Below are positions 18,373-26,879 of a stretch of DNA of 64,000 bases, piece by piece. Source of the stretch: Bacillota bacterium (GTDB lineage Bacteria; Bacillota; Clostridia; Acetivibrionales; DTU013); the NCBI GenBank assembly GCA_023435305.1, contig JAEYRV010000003.1, forward strand, positions 62,001 through 126,000, written 5' to 3'. Within the stretch, counting starts at the first letter, position 1. The number at the start of each line of letters is the position of its first letter. The notes beneath the pieces are model-generated. The model was not told where the DNA came from, did no database searches, and saw only the letters and a program-made list of their open reading frames with translations. The translations under genes were made by a program, and so were the position numbers.

Positions 18373-18402
18373 AGGTGTAAAGCCAAAGGTGTAAAGGCTA
18401 AG
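18352..18402 (+). repeat. tandem repeat spanning the end of uvrB
   Basis: The last codons and stop of uvrB (AAGGGTAAGGGCTAA) are echoed by AGGTGTAAAGCCAA and AGGTGTAAAGGCTAA directly downstream, as if the 3' end had been duplicated. Confidence 0.6.
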
Positions 18403-18513
18403 GGAGTTTCCTGAAATTTTCAGGTTATGAATTTGCGGCAATAGGCGGTAGCATAGCGATAATATAGAGCATTGCCGGATATATTTGAAAAATGACTTAA
18501 GGAGAGAATTCTC

Positions 18514-19452
18514 ATGATGAAACTGAGTCAGGCAGACTTTCGGGAAATAAGGGACTGGGTGTACCGTAACGCACGGAACTTGGAATTATCATTATGGAAG
18601 TACCATTTTGAAAACGGCAGCGGGGAAGATGTACTTACAGCTTTAGCTTTTTATCAGAATGAAGATGGAGGATTTGGAAACACTCTGGAGGCGGACAACT
18701 GGAATCCCGAGTCGACACCATATACTACACTCAGAGCAATAGATATTTTGTTAGGCATTGATTTTAGCGACATGAAGCACCCTATTATGCGCGGTATATT
18801 CAAATATCTGGAGAGCTATAAATATATGACAGAGAATGGCTGGATATTCAGCATTCCTTCAAATGATAATTATCCGCATGCTCCATGGTGGTCATATGAC
18901 GCAGAAGCCAACAGGTTCGAGAGCATCGGAGTTACGGCAGGGCTGGCCGCGTTCATCCTGCGGTTTGCAGAAAACGATTCTGAATTATACAGAAGAGCTT
19001 TTACATTCTCAAAACTGCTTATAGGAGATCTGAAGACAGTGGATAAGTTCGGAGATATGGGCATCGGAGGGTATTGCATACTTTTGGATGCTGTAAAGCA
19101 TTGCGGATTAGAGACGGAATTTGACTATGATAATTCTTTGAGTACAGTAAGAAAGCTTGTTTACGACAGCATAGAAAGAGATACATCAAAGTGGGAATTC
19201 TACGGGAAGCGGCCATCGAACTATATTGATTCACCAGATAATGTGTTTTTTAAAGAAAATGAGGATATAGTTATGAAAGAACTGGACTATCTGATAGAAA
19301 GAAGACCTGAAAAAAGTGTCTGGCCTATTACGTGGAGCTGGTTTGACAATAATGAAAAATATGCAAAGGAATTCGCTATCAGCGAGAATTGGTGGAAGGC
19401 AGTTGTTGCCATTCAGAATTTGATGCAGCTCAAGAGATTTAACAGATTTTGA
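18514..19452 (+). CDS. conserved hypothetical protein, alpha/alpha-toroid (prenyltransferase/cyclase-like) repeats
   Basis: The 312-residue protein has no signal peptide or membrane segment. FYQNEDGGFGNTLEADNWNP and related segments (GGFG, W-rich helices) resemble the QxxDGGF/W repeats of terpene cyclases and prenyltransferase-type alpha/alpha toroids, which suggests a barrel fold. It lacks an obvious DxDD or zinc site, so catalysis is not claimed. AGGAGAG lies 9 bases ahead of ATG 18514; a second ATG follows immediately. It sits between uvrB and the aminotransferase genes without an obvious functional link. Not recognised beyond the fold. Confidence 0.75.
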   Translation: MMKLSQADFREIRDWVYRNARNLELSLWKYHFENGSGEDVLTALAFYQNEDGGFGNTLEADNWNPESTPYTTLRAIDILLGIDFSDMKHPIMRGIFKYLESYKYMTENGWIFSIPSNDNYPHAPWWSYDAEANRFESIGVTAGLAAFILRFAENDSELYRRAFTFSKLLIGDLKTVDKFGDMGIGGYCILLDAVKHCGLETEFDYDNSLSTVRKLVYDSIERDTSKWEFYGKRPSNYIDSPDNVFFKENEDIVMKELDYLIERRPEKSVWPITWSWFDNNEKYAKEFAISENWWKAVVAIQNLMQLKRFNRF

Positions 19453-19505
19453 CAAGATGGCTGGATAAGCAAGATGGCCGGATAGGCAAGATGGCTGGAT
19501 AGGCC
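19453..19505 (+). repeat. three-copy tandem array, unit about GCAAGATGGCTGGATAG
   Basis: Three copies with period 17-18 begin at the stop codon of the preceding gene (GACAAGATGGCTGGATAA, GCAAGATGGCCGGATAG, GCAAGATGGCTGGATAG). Confidence 0.8.
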
Positions 19506-19652
19506 GCGGTGCACAAATTTTTGATTTCTGGGCGAAATTATACCTGCGAGGTCAACATAATTGGTCTATATACAGGTTATGTAATCCAATCATTGTAAAT
19601 TGGAAATAATCTTAACGTTATTTATGCCCATAACTAGAAAATTTGTGCAGTC

Positions 19653-19757
19653 GAGTGGCTAGGTGCGAATTGAAACAGTATATTTGATTGGCTGAATGAC
19701 CAGGTGCGACTTGAACCGGTATAATTGATCGGCTGAATGACCAGGTGCGAATTAAAT
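19653..19757 (+). repeat. 41-base-period direct repeat
   Basis: GGCTGAATGACCAGGTGCGA occurs at 19690 and 19731, exactly 41 bases apart, with a degenerate first copy (GTGGCTAGGTGCGA) near 19655. The rest of this 591-base gap holds the array at 19453 and the hairpin at 19859. Confidence 0.75.
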
Positions 19758-19856
19758 AAGCAAACTTGAGCAAACGACGTTAAGTAGATTGTATCGTTTA
19801 TCGAAATGCTTACAACAAACAATCTGTTATTACAACAATATGCGTGCGCTTTTACT

Positions 19857-19893
19857 AAGAGAAACCTTACGCCATAGTGGGTTTCTTTTTTGA
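19857..19893 (+). terminator. possible intrinsic terminator
   Basis: AGAAACC pairs with GGTTTCT, with a T-run after it. It lies 400 bases downstream of the nearest plus-strand gene, so its client is unclear. Confidence 0.5.
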
Positions 19894-19995
19894 TTTCATT
19901 AAGAAGTGATGACGAAAAAGACATGCAGGGTGAATTGGTTGGTATCAATTTCTTTGAATTGGATGTTTAACTATCATAATACGGGTGTATAATGG

Positions 19996-20022
19996 TATAT
20001 AATCTAGATTGGATGGTACCAT
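19996..20022 (+). promoter_or_regulatory. candidate operator and -10 region of the MocR gene
   Basis: ATGGTATATAAT and the palindrome ATGGTACCAT (about 20013-20022) share the half-site ATGGTA. TATAAT hexamers overlap them. MocR regulators often bind direct or inverted half-sites at their own promoter, so this may be autoregulatory; that is inference. Confidence 0.35.
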
Positions 20023-20043
20023 TTTGAAAAGGTTGGGTTGCTT

Positions 20044-21867
20044 ATGGATATCAGAATTGACCGAGATAGTGTGATACCGATTTACATGCAGATATACAAC
20101 AGTATAAGGGCAATGATTCTTTCGGGTGCCATGCCGGCCGGATATAAACTGCCGCCCGAGAGAAAACTGGCACAGAGGCTTGAGGTAAACAGGAGTACTG
20201 TTCTAAATGCGTACAGAGAGCTCAAAGCTATTGGATTAATTGAATCTCATATTGGACAGGGCACAATTGCAGTTGATTTCAAATCAGGAGAGGTGCTTGG
20301 TGATGATGGCGGCTATATGATCGGCGTGAGGAAGCCAGGGTATGATTACAGTAATGGAACAACTGATAGAGGTGGTTCACAAGGAGAGGGCATAAGCAGC
20401 AGGACACCAATGCCCGGCAGGAAGCCCCAAATGACAGAAGCCATGTATGACACAGGGTATGGCAGAAGGCCGCTGACAGCAGGAGCCATGTATGACAAAG
20501 AGTCCGGCGGCAGGCCGCCAATGGGTGAAGACATATACGGCAGAATATCTGGCGGGGGTGTGACAATAGCCGATTATAATAAAGATATTTCAAGAGGCGT
20601 GGGACACGGCAACTCCCCCATGCCGCCAATGCCCTGGGATCAGTTATTCAGTGAAAGCTCTTTGCGTATGCAGGATACAACAGTCAGGGATCTCCTTAAG
20701 CTGTCAGGCAGGAAGGATATGATACTGTTCGCTGCCGGAGTAACTGTACCGGGAATAGATTCACTGGAAGCACTAAAACGCATCCAGACAGATGTGGTCA
20801 AAAGTCATGGCCACACTGCAGTACAGCATATGCCGGCAGATGGATTTTATCCACTCAGGGAGAGCATCACGAAATTGATGAGCGAAAGAGGCATAAATGC
20901 AACCGCTGCAGAAACAATGGTGCTGTCCGGATCTCAGCAGGGCCTTGACCTGGCGGCCAGAGCATTCATTGATCCCGGCGATGTTGTATTTGTAGAAGAG
21001 CCGACATTTTTCAGCGCTACTCACATTTTCAGAGCAGCAGGTGCAAGAGTTGTCGGAGTTCCGACAGATAGCGACGGAATGCGCACAGATGTGCTCTCAA
21101 TGCTGCTGAAAAGGTTCAAGCCCAAACTGATTTATACCATACCTGACTTTCAGAATCCGTCAGGTGCAGTAATGAGCCTTGATCGGCGAAATGAGCTCCT
21201 GTCGCTGGCTTATAGAAATCAGATAATAATTCTGGAGGATGATCCATACGGAATGCTGAGATATGAGGGGAATGCCTTGCCTGCTCTCAAGGCAATGGAT
21301 GTGCATGATAACGTATTATATCTCAGCACGTTTTCCAAGCTATTGTTCCCTGGTTTCAGAGTAGGCTGGATATCAGGCCCGCCGCAGGTGTTGCACCGCC
21401 TTACCCTGCTGAAGCAGATGGCTGATCTGCATACCAGCAGTCTGCCGCAGCTGATATTTGACCGTTTTTTGCGGGAAGGTCTCATGAAAGGCCATCTGGA
21501 AAAGGCAATTGAGGAGAATTGCAGAAGAAGGGATGTAATGCAGGAAGAGCTTGTGGCAGCAAAGCTTGAAGGTCTGAGTTGGAACAGGCCTGAGGGCGGC
21601 TTGTACCTTTGGTGCAGGATACCTGACTCAATGCCCCAGTCCAGACTTCTTTCCCGTTCCGTGGACAACGGTGTGTCGTTTGTTCCGGGAAATACATTTT
21701 ATCCCGGTAATGCTGATGGAAACTATATCAGACTCAATTATACTTATCCCGCGCCGGAGCAGATCAAAGAAGGAGTCAGAAGGCTGGCAAGTGCATATAA
21801 TGGTGTTTTGCTCGAACATAGAAATGATGTTGCAGATATGAATACCGCACTGGGGCCGATACTATAA
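20044..21867 (+). CDS. MocR-type regulator: GntR HTH fused to class I aminotransferase domain
   Basis: This protein of about 607 residues begins with a winged-helix GntR domain at about 8-78 (YKLPPERKLAQRLEVNRSTV, then YRELKAIGLIESHIGQGTI). It ends in a fold-type I PLP domain at about 205-595, with the PLP lysine in LSTFSKLLFPGFRVGW. MocR proteins use PLP or an amino acid adduct as effector. The linker between the domains, about 82-200, is unusually long and repetitive: three copies of a 15-16-residue unit with G[RK]xP and M/IYD/G motifs at about 124-168. The family is usually near 470-500 residues. It precedes a free-standing aminotransferase gene, a likely target. ATG 20044 and TTG 20038 are both possible starts. 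Confidence 0.88.
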   Translation: MDIRIDRDSVIPIYMQIYNSIRAMILSGAMPAGYKLPPERKLAQRLEVNRSTVLNAYRELKAIGLIESHIGQGTIAVDFKSGEVLGDDGGYMIGVRKPGYDYSNGTTDRGGSQGEGISSRTPMPGRKPQMTEAMYDTGYGRRPLTAGAMYDKESGGRPPMGEDIYGRISGGGVTIADYNKDISRGVGHGNSPMPPMPWDQLFSESSLRMQDTTVRDLLKLSGRKDMILFAAGVTVPGIDSLEALKRIQTDVVKSHGHTAVQHMPADGFYPLRESITKLMSERGINATAAETMVLSGSQQGLDLAARAFIDPGDVVFVEEPTFFSATHIFRAAGARVVGVPTDSDGMRTDVLSMLLKRFKPKLIYTIPDFQNPSGAVMSLDRRNELLSLAYRNQIIILEDDPYGMLRYEGNALPALKAMDVHDNVLYLSTFSKLLFPGFRVGWISGPPQVLHRLTLLKQMADLHTSSLPQLIFDRFLREGLMKGHLEKAIEENCRRRDVMQEELVAAKLEGLSWNRPEGGLYLWCRIPDSMPQSRLLSRSVDNGVSFVPGNTFYPGNADGNYIRLNYTYPAPEQIKEGVRRLASAYNGVLLEHRNDVADMNTALGPIL

Positions 21868-21892
21868 CAATTTATGTCCACTATAGATTAGC

Positions 21893-21973
21893 GGGGCAGG
21901 TTCATTAGCATATAAAATGGGTCTGCCTGCAAACGTACCGGGGCGGGTTCATTAGCATATAAAATGGGTCTGC
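21893..21973 (+). repeat. 34-base direct repeat between the two aminotransferase genes
   Basis: Two nearly identical copies at 21893-21926 and 21940-21973 contain TTCATTAGCATATAAAATGG. They start 26 bases after the MocR stop codon. They could be duplicated regulator sites, but each also contains a -10-like TATAAA. Confidence 0.8.
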
Positions 21974-22027
21974 TCAAATAACACATAACATAAAAAGACA
22001 TATCTCTTTTAGAAGGGGTGTTGTAAA

Positions 22028-23212
22028 ATGGTGAAATATGCAAACCGAATGGATAATGTAAAGGCTTCCGATATAAGAGAGCTTCTGAAAATAACAGACA
22101 GACCTGGTATGATATCATTTGCAGGAGGACTGCCGGCACCGGAGCTGTTTCCTGTGGAGAGGCTGAAGGATGTGACGCTGAGGGTCCTTGAATCATCGGG
22201 GGCAGAGGCGCTTCAATATGCCGCCACAGAAGGTTACACGCCATTGAGGAGGAAAATTGCGGAGCGGATGAATACAAGATACGACACGCAGCTTACTGAG
22301 AAAAATATTCTCATAACCTGCGGTTCACAGCAGGGTCTCGACTTTACCGGCAAGATATTTATCAATGAAGGTGATGTCGTACTGTGTGAGAGTCCGACCT
22401 ACCTTGGAGCCATAAATGCCTTTAACGCATATAAACCCAAAATGCTTGAAGTGCCGACAGATAATGACGGCATGCTCCTTGATAAGCTGGCACATATTCT
22501 GGATACAGTCAAAAACATCAAGCTCGTGTACACGATACCGGATTTTCAGAACCCCAGCGGCAGATCCTGGTCAATGGAGCGAAGGCGCGGTTTTATGGAA
22601 CTGATGGCCGGAAGAGATATCCCGGTACTCGAAGATTCACCGTACAGTGAGCTGCGTTTCGAGGGCGAAATGCTGCCGTCGCTGAAGTCCTTCGATAAAG
22701 AGGGGAATGTTATTTACCTCGGCACCTTTTCAAAGGTGTTCTGCCCCGGCATGAGGCTTGGGTGGGTGGCTGCAGATGAAAGGATACTGGAGAAGTATGT
22801 GCTCATCAAGCAGGGCGCTGATCTTCACTCGGCAGGGATCACCCAGCGAAATTTGTCGATGTATATGGATACATATGATTTGGATGAGGATATACAAAAA
22901 ATACGGTCGGTTTACCGGAACAGAAGAGATGCCATGCACAATGCGATTTCTGCAGAATTCCCCGACGGAACAAAATTTACGCATCCGGAGGGAGGGCTCT
23001 TTACATGGGTCGAATTGGATGGCAGGATCGATACAAGGGAGCTTCTTGCCGAGTGTATCGAACACAATGTGGCATTTGTGCCGGGCGATTCCTTCTTCCC
23101 CAATGGAGGCGGCAGGAACACAATGAGGCTGAATTACTCAAATATGGATGAGGACAAGATTAAAGAAGGCATTAAGCTGATAGCCGGAATAATAAGGAAA
23201 AAAATAATTTGA
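22028..23212 (+). CDS. PLP-dependent class I aminotransferase (2-aminoadipate/aromatic type)
   Basis: The 394-residue fold-type I transaminase begins with the MISFAGGLPAPELFP substrate loop typical of the LysN/KAT-like subgroup. It has the PDFQNPSG motif near residue 174 and the catalytic lysine in YLGTFSKVFCPGMRLGW near 230. The C-terminal arginine region reads MRLNYSN. It lacks a DNA-binding domain, unlike its upstream paralogue, with which it shares most core motifs. AAGGGG precedes the ATG. The donor and acceptor amino acids cannot be told from sequence; 2-aminoadipate, branched-chain and aromatic substrates are all known in this subgroup. Confidence 0.9.
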   Translation: MVKYANRMDNVKASDIRELLKITDRPGMISFAGGLPAPELFPVERLKDVTLRVLESSGAEALQYAATEGYTPLRRKIAERMNTRYDTQLTEKNILITCGSQQGLDFTGKIFINEGDVVLCESPTYLGAINAFNAYKPKMLEVPTDNDGMLLDKLAHILDTVKNIKLVYTIPDFQNPSGRSWSMERRRGFMELMAGRDIPVLEDSPYSELRFEGEMLPSLKSFDKEGNVIYLGTFSKVFCPGMRLGWVAADERILEKYVLIKQGADLHSAGITQRNLSMYMDTYDLDEDIQKIRSVYRNRRDAMHNAISAEFPDGTKFTHPEGGLFTWVELDGRIDTRELLAECIEHNVAFVPGDSFFPNGGGRNTMRLNYSNMDEDKIKEGIKLIAGIIRKKII

Positions 23213-23217
23213 ATTAT

Positions 23218-23231
23218 CGAACAAATGTTTG
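23218..23231 (+). promoter_or_regulatory. LexA (SOS) box of uvrA
   Basis: CGAACAAATGTTTG is a near-palindromic LexA site. Its last bases overlap the -35 hexamer at 23229, the same arrangement as at uvrB. Confidence 0.82.
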
Positions 23232-23257
23232 CAATTTTTATCCGGATTGGATATAAT
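23229..23257 (+). promoter_or_regulatory. sigma-A promoter of uvrA
   Basis: TTGCAA at 23229-23234, a 17-base spacer and TATAAT at 23252-23257. The start codon is 140 bases downstream. Confidence 0.78.
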
Positions 23258-23397
23258 AGTTGAGGAGCAAATGAGGTGGTTCTATCATCAATATTTCCAT
23301 TGATATGGGAGTGCTCATTTGATATCATATTAGGCTGAAACACAGCGATGTGAAGAAGAGCATAACAGCCGCTGAAACTATTAGAAAAGGTGCAGTC

Positions 23398-26226
23398 ATG
23401 GATAAGAACAGCATTTATATCAAAGGCGCTAAAGAACACAATCTGAAGAACATTGACGTTACGATACCCAGGGAGAAGTTTGTAGTTATAACAGGCCTGA
23501 GCGGTTCTGGGAAATCCTCGCTGGCATTCGACACCATATATGCCGAGGGCCAGAGGAGATATGTCGAATCGCTTTCTGCGTATGCCAGACAATTCCTTGG
23601 TCAGATGGAAAAGCCGGATGTGGACTATATTGATGGATTATCTCCGGCCATATCGATAGATCAGAAAACGACCAGTAAAAACCCAAGGTCCACTGTAGGC
23701 ACAGTAACCGAGATATATGATTACCTAAGGCTCCTTTATGCCACCATTGGAGTACCGCATTGTCATATCTGCGGAAAGGAGATTTCCCAACAGACGGTGG
23801 ATCAAATGGTGGACACCGTAGCAAATCTCCCGGAGGGCACCAGGATCCAGCTTCTGGCGCCTGTTGTCAGAGGCAGGAAGGGCGAGTATCACAAGCTTAT
23901 TGATGATGCACGCAAAAATGGCTATGTAAGGATACGAATAGATGGAGAAGTACGTGACATAAATGAAGAAATCACTCTGGACAAAAATAAAAAGCACACT
24001 ATAGAGATAGTTGTCGACAGGCTTGTAGTCAGGCCGGACATGGAAAAAAGGCTCACCGATTCTGTCGAAACAGTGCTGCACCTAAGCGGCGGCCTGCTGG
24101 TGGTGGATGTGATAGACGGGCAGGAACTGCTTTTCAGCCAGAATTTTGCATGCAGCGACTGCGGTGTGAGTATTGAGGAACTGGCGCCGAGAATGTTCTC
24201 CTTCAACAATCCGTTCGGGGCATGCCCCACATGCAGCGGTCTTGGGACGCTGATGAAAATGGACCCTGACCTGGTAATGCCGGACCGGAACAAATCGCTT
24301 GTGGAAGGTGCTATCAAGGTTGGAGGCTGGAACTTCGAAAATGGCGACAGCTATTCCAGAATGTATCTGAATGCTCTCGCAAAGCATTACGGCTTTAAAA
24401 CATCTACTCCTGTCAAAAAGCTGCCGGAGCATATAATCGATATCATCCTTTACGGCACTAAGGGCGAGAAGATAAAGATCGAGTACGAAAAGGATTATGG
24501 AAGCGGGACCTTCACTGCCGCATTTGAAGGCGTCATCAACAGTATGGAGAGGCGTTATAAAGAGACTCAGTCCGATGGGATGAAGCAGTATTATGAAGAA
24601 TTCATGAGCAGCAATCCATGTCCCGACTGCCATGGGGCAAGGCTCAAAAAGGAAAGCCTGGCGGTCACTGTCGGCGGGATGAATATATACAATCTGACCA
24701 GTATGCCTGTTGAAAATATCAATGATTTTTTCAGCAATCTTGATCTGTCAGAAAGAGACAGGATGATATCGCATCAGATATTGAAGGAAATAAAGGCAAG
24801 GATAGGGTTCCTTGTGGATGTGGGCTTGGATTATCTCACGCTCTCAAGATCGGCATATACACTGTCGGGCGGAGAGGCACAAAGGATCAGGCTTGCCACA
24901 CAGATCGGCTCAGGACTCATGGGAGTACTTTATATTCTCGATGAGCCCAGCATTGGACTGCATCAGCGTGATAACGAGAGGCTTATAAAGACATTGAGGA
25001 AGCTGAAGGATCTGGGAAATACGCTGATCGTTGTAGAGCATGATGAGGATACGATGTATGCCGCCGACCATATCATCGACATGGGCCCTGGCCCCGGCAT
25101 CCACGGCGGATATGTGGTAGCTGAAGGGACGATCGAGGAAATAAAAAAATGTGAAGAGTCACAGACGGGACTTTATCTCAGCGGAAAAAAGAGGATCGAG
25201 ATACCGGAAAAAAGAAGAAAACCCAATGGCAAATGGGTAAGAGTGACGGGAGCACGGGAAAACAACCTCAAAGATATAGACACAGGTATACCCCTTGGCG
25301 TATTCACTGCAGTTACCGGTGTTTCCGGCTCAGGGAAGAGCTCACTGATAAATGAGATATTGTACAAGAAGCTTGCTGCTGAACTGAACAACGCAAGGAC
25401 CAAGGCTGGCGACCATGATCAGATCCTGGGCATCGAGCATCTCGACAAGGTCATCAACATAGACCAGTCACCCATTGGTAGAACACCCAGGTCAAACCCT
25501 GCGACGTACACGGGAGTTTTTGACCTGATCAGGGAAGTGTTTGCCGGGACTTCGGAAGCTAAAATGAGAGGCTACAAGACAGGAAGGTTCAGCTTCAATG
25601 TAAAGGGAGGACGCTGCGAAGCGTGTTCGGGGGATGGTATCATAAAGATCGAGATGCATTTTCTGCCGGATGTTTATGTGCCTTGCGAGGTGTGCAAGGG
25701 AAAACGTTACAACAGAGAGACTCTGGAGGTCAAATTCAAGGGAAAGAGCATCGCCGATGTACTTGACATGACTGTTGAGGATGCATTGGAGTATTTCAAG
25801 AATATACCCAGGATACAGAAAAAAATAGAAACACTGTTTGATGTGGGCCTGGGCTATATCAAGCTGGGACAGCCCTCCACCACTTTGTCGGGCGGTGAGG
25901 CACAGAGGGTCAAGCTTGCCACCGAACTGTCAAAAAGGGCGACGGGAAGAACGCTTTATATACTCGATGAGCCTACTACCGGGCTTCATGTAGCAGACGT
26001 GCATCGATTGGTAGATATACTGCATCGACTTGTAGATGCCGGAAATTCAGTGGTTGTCATAGAACACAACCTGGATGTTATCAAAACGGCCGACTATATT
26101 ATAGATCTGGGGCCGGAGGGAGGAAACAAAGGCGGCATGGTCATTGCCAGCGGCACACCGGAGGAAGTGGCGGAAAATAAAGATTCGTATACGGGACATT
26201 TCCTGAAAACAATACTGGCGCGTTAA
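23398..26226 (+). CDS. uvrA: excinuclease ABC subunit A
   Basis: The 942-residue damage sensor of nucleotide excision repair has two ABC ATPase modules. Walker A motifs are ITGLSGSGKSSLAFDTIYAE near residue 30 and VTGVSGSGKSSLINE near 640. ABC signatures are LSGGEAQRIRLATQIGSG near 488 and LSGGEAQRVKLATELSKR near 827. Zinc-binding CxxC sets are seen at CHICGKE, CSDCG with CPTCSG, and CEACSGDG with CEVCKGKR. The ATG at 23398 follows AAAAGGTG. A longer frame from 23350 has no site and does not match family starts. SOS control is predicted from the LexA box 167-180 bases upstream. Confidence 0.97.
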   Translation: MDKNSIYIKGAKEHNLKNIDVTIPREKFVVITGLSGSGKSSLAFDTIYAEGQRRYVESLSAYARQFLGQMEKPDVDYIDGLSPAISIDQKTTSKNPRSTVGTVTEIYDYLRLLYATIGVPHCHICGKEISQQTVDQMVDTVANLPEGTRIQLLAPVVRGRKGEYHKLIDDARKNGYVRIRIDGEVRDINEEITLDKNKKHTIEIVVDRLVVRPDMEKRLTDSVETVLHLSGGLLVVDVIDGQELLFSQNFACSDCGVSIEELAPRMFSFNNPFGACPTCSGLGTLMKMDPDLVMPDRNKSLVEGAIKVGGWNFENGDSYSRMYLNALAKHYGFKTSTPVKKLPEHIIDIILYGTKGEKIKIEYEKDYGSGTFTAAFEGVINSMERRYKETQSDGMKQYYEEFMSSNPCPDCHGARLKKESLAVTVGGMNIYNLTSMPVENINDFFSNLDLSERDRMISHQILKEIKARIGFLVDVGLDYLTLSRSAYTLSGGEAQRIRLATQIGSGLMGVLYILDEPSIGLHQRDNERLIKTLRKLKDLGNTLIVVEHDEDTMYAADHIIDMGPGPGIHGGYVVAEGTIEEIKKCEESQTGLYLSGKKRIEIPEKRRKPNGKWVRVTGARENNLKDIDTGIPLGVFTAVTGVSGSGKSSLINEILYKKLAAELNNARTKAGDHDQILGIEHLDKVINIDQSPIGRTPRSNPATYTGVFDLIREVFAGTSEAKMRGYKTGRFSFNVKGGRCEACSGDGIIKIEMHFLPDVYVPCEVCKGKRYNRETLEVKFKGKSIADVLDMTVEDALEYFKNIPRIQKKIETLFDVGLGYIKLGQPSTTLSGGEAQRVKLATELSKRATGRTLYILDEPTTGLHVADVHRLVDILHRLVDAGNSVVVIEHNLDVIKTADYIIDLGPEGGNKGGMVIASGTPEEVAENKDSYTGHFLKTILAR

Positions 26227-26274
26227 AGGATCATGGATCAGCTTTACTGAAGTCAAAATATGATAAAATTTGAA

Positions 26275-26303
26275 TAAAAGCTCGATAACTCGAGCTTTTA
26301 TTC
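26275..26303 (+). terminator. intrinsic terminator after uvrA
   Basis: AAAAGCTCGA pairs perfectly with TCGAGCTTTT over a TAAC loop, followed by T-rich sequence. The A-rich 5' side could also serve the minus-strand small gene. Confidence 0.85.
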
Positions 26304-26361
26304 GTGATATATAGCATGGAGTCTCTATTCTTTACCAACACATCCCGTACGTCTCTCCAGC

Positions 26362-26487
26362 CTACTTGGGGTCTGCAAATCCGAAGCCGCGCGGGCTTAC
26401 GAATAAAAACAGGAAAACAAGGATAAAGAATAAAATGGCGCAATCATCTCTAAAGAAATCGCCGAGAATACCTCCTCTGTCTGCCAT
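26362..26487 (-). CDS. 41-residue single-pass membrane peptide, hypothetical
   Basis: A short frame on the minus strand encodes MADRGGILGDFFRDD, then a hydrophobic helix (CAILFFILVFLFLFV, about residues 16-30) and the tail SPRGFGFADPK. An AGGAGGTG site lies 9 bases before the ATG at 26487, which is as strong as any in this window. The build (short Gly/charged head, one helix, Gly-rich end) is like the small spore- or envelope-associated membrane peptides of Firmicutes, such as the YjcZ type, but the match is only in style. It is read against the uvrA and clp genes, downstream of no obvious promoter. A frame on the opposite strand over the same bases lacks a ribosome binding site. Confidence 0.68.
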   Translation of the reverse strand: MADRGGILGDFFRDDCAILFFILVFLFLFVSPRGFGFADPK

Positions 26488-26609
26488 CAAAAAACACCTC
26501 CTCATGTTATTGCGCAATCATGATAAGCTTTTGCTTATTGCTACTATAAATATATTCCTCAGACGGTGAATAGGTTACAAAATCAGTGTGAAAAGGTAAT
26601 ACTCACAAG

Positions 26610-26639
26610 TAGACCATGGACGGGGAAATGTGCTATACT
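26610..26639 (+). promoter_or_regulatory. candidate promoter of the clpE-like gene
   Basis: TAGACC and an extended -10 TGCTATACT are separated by 18 bases. The leader of about 235 bases that follows has no CtsR-type GGTCAAA repeat and no other structure that I can name. Confidence 0.4.
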
Positions 26640-26879
26640 ATTTTATTGGATTCGTCAGCCATATACAGCGGACGAGGGGCGCCGGACGGACGGGAAGATA
26701 TTTGCAATAGACATATTCGCAGTTGAATGCGTATTATAAGGTATATGATATGGAACCTGAAAACAGGGTATAAAATGAGCAGTATGATATTTGAAGCATC
26801 GGGCAATATCGTGGAAAAAGAATGAATGAAGAGCAATAAATATAGAGCATTATACGACATTGAAAGGAGTTGATCGACT

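Noticed and set aside
23350..23397. N-terminal extension of uvrA
   Set aside because: No ribosome binding site, not seen in the family, and a good start follows at 23398.
26366..26569. 67-codon plus-strand frame opposite the 41-residue peptide
   Set aside because: No Shine-Dalgarno, a highly basic random composition, and it covers the better supported minus-strand gene.
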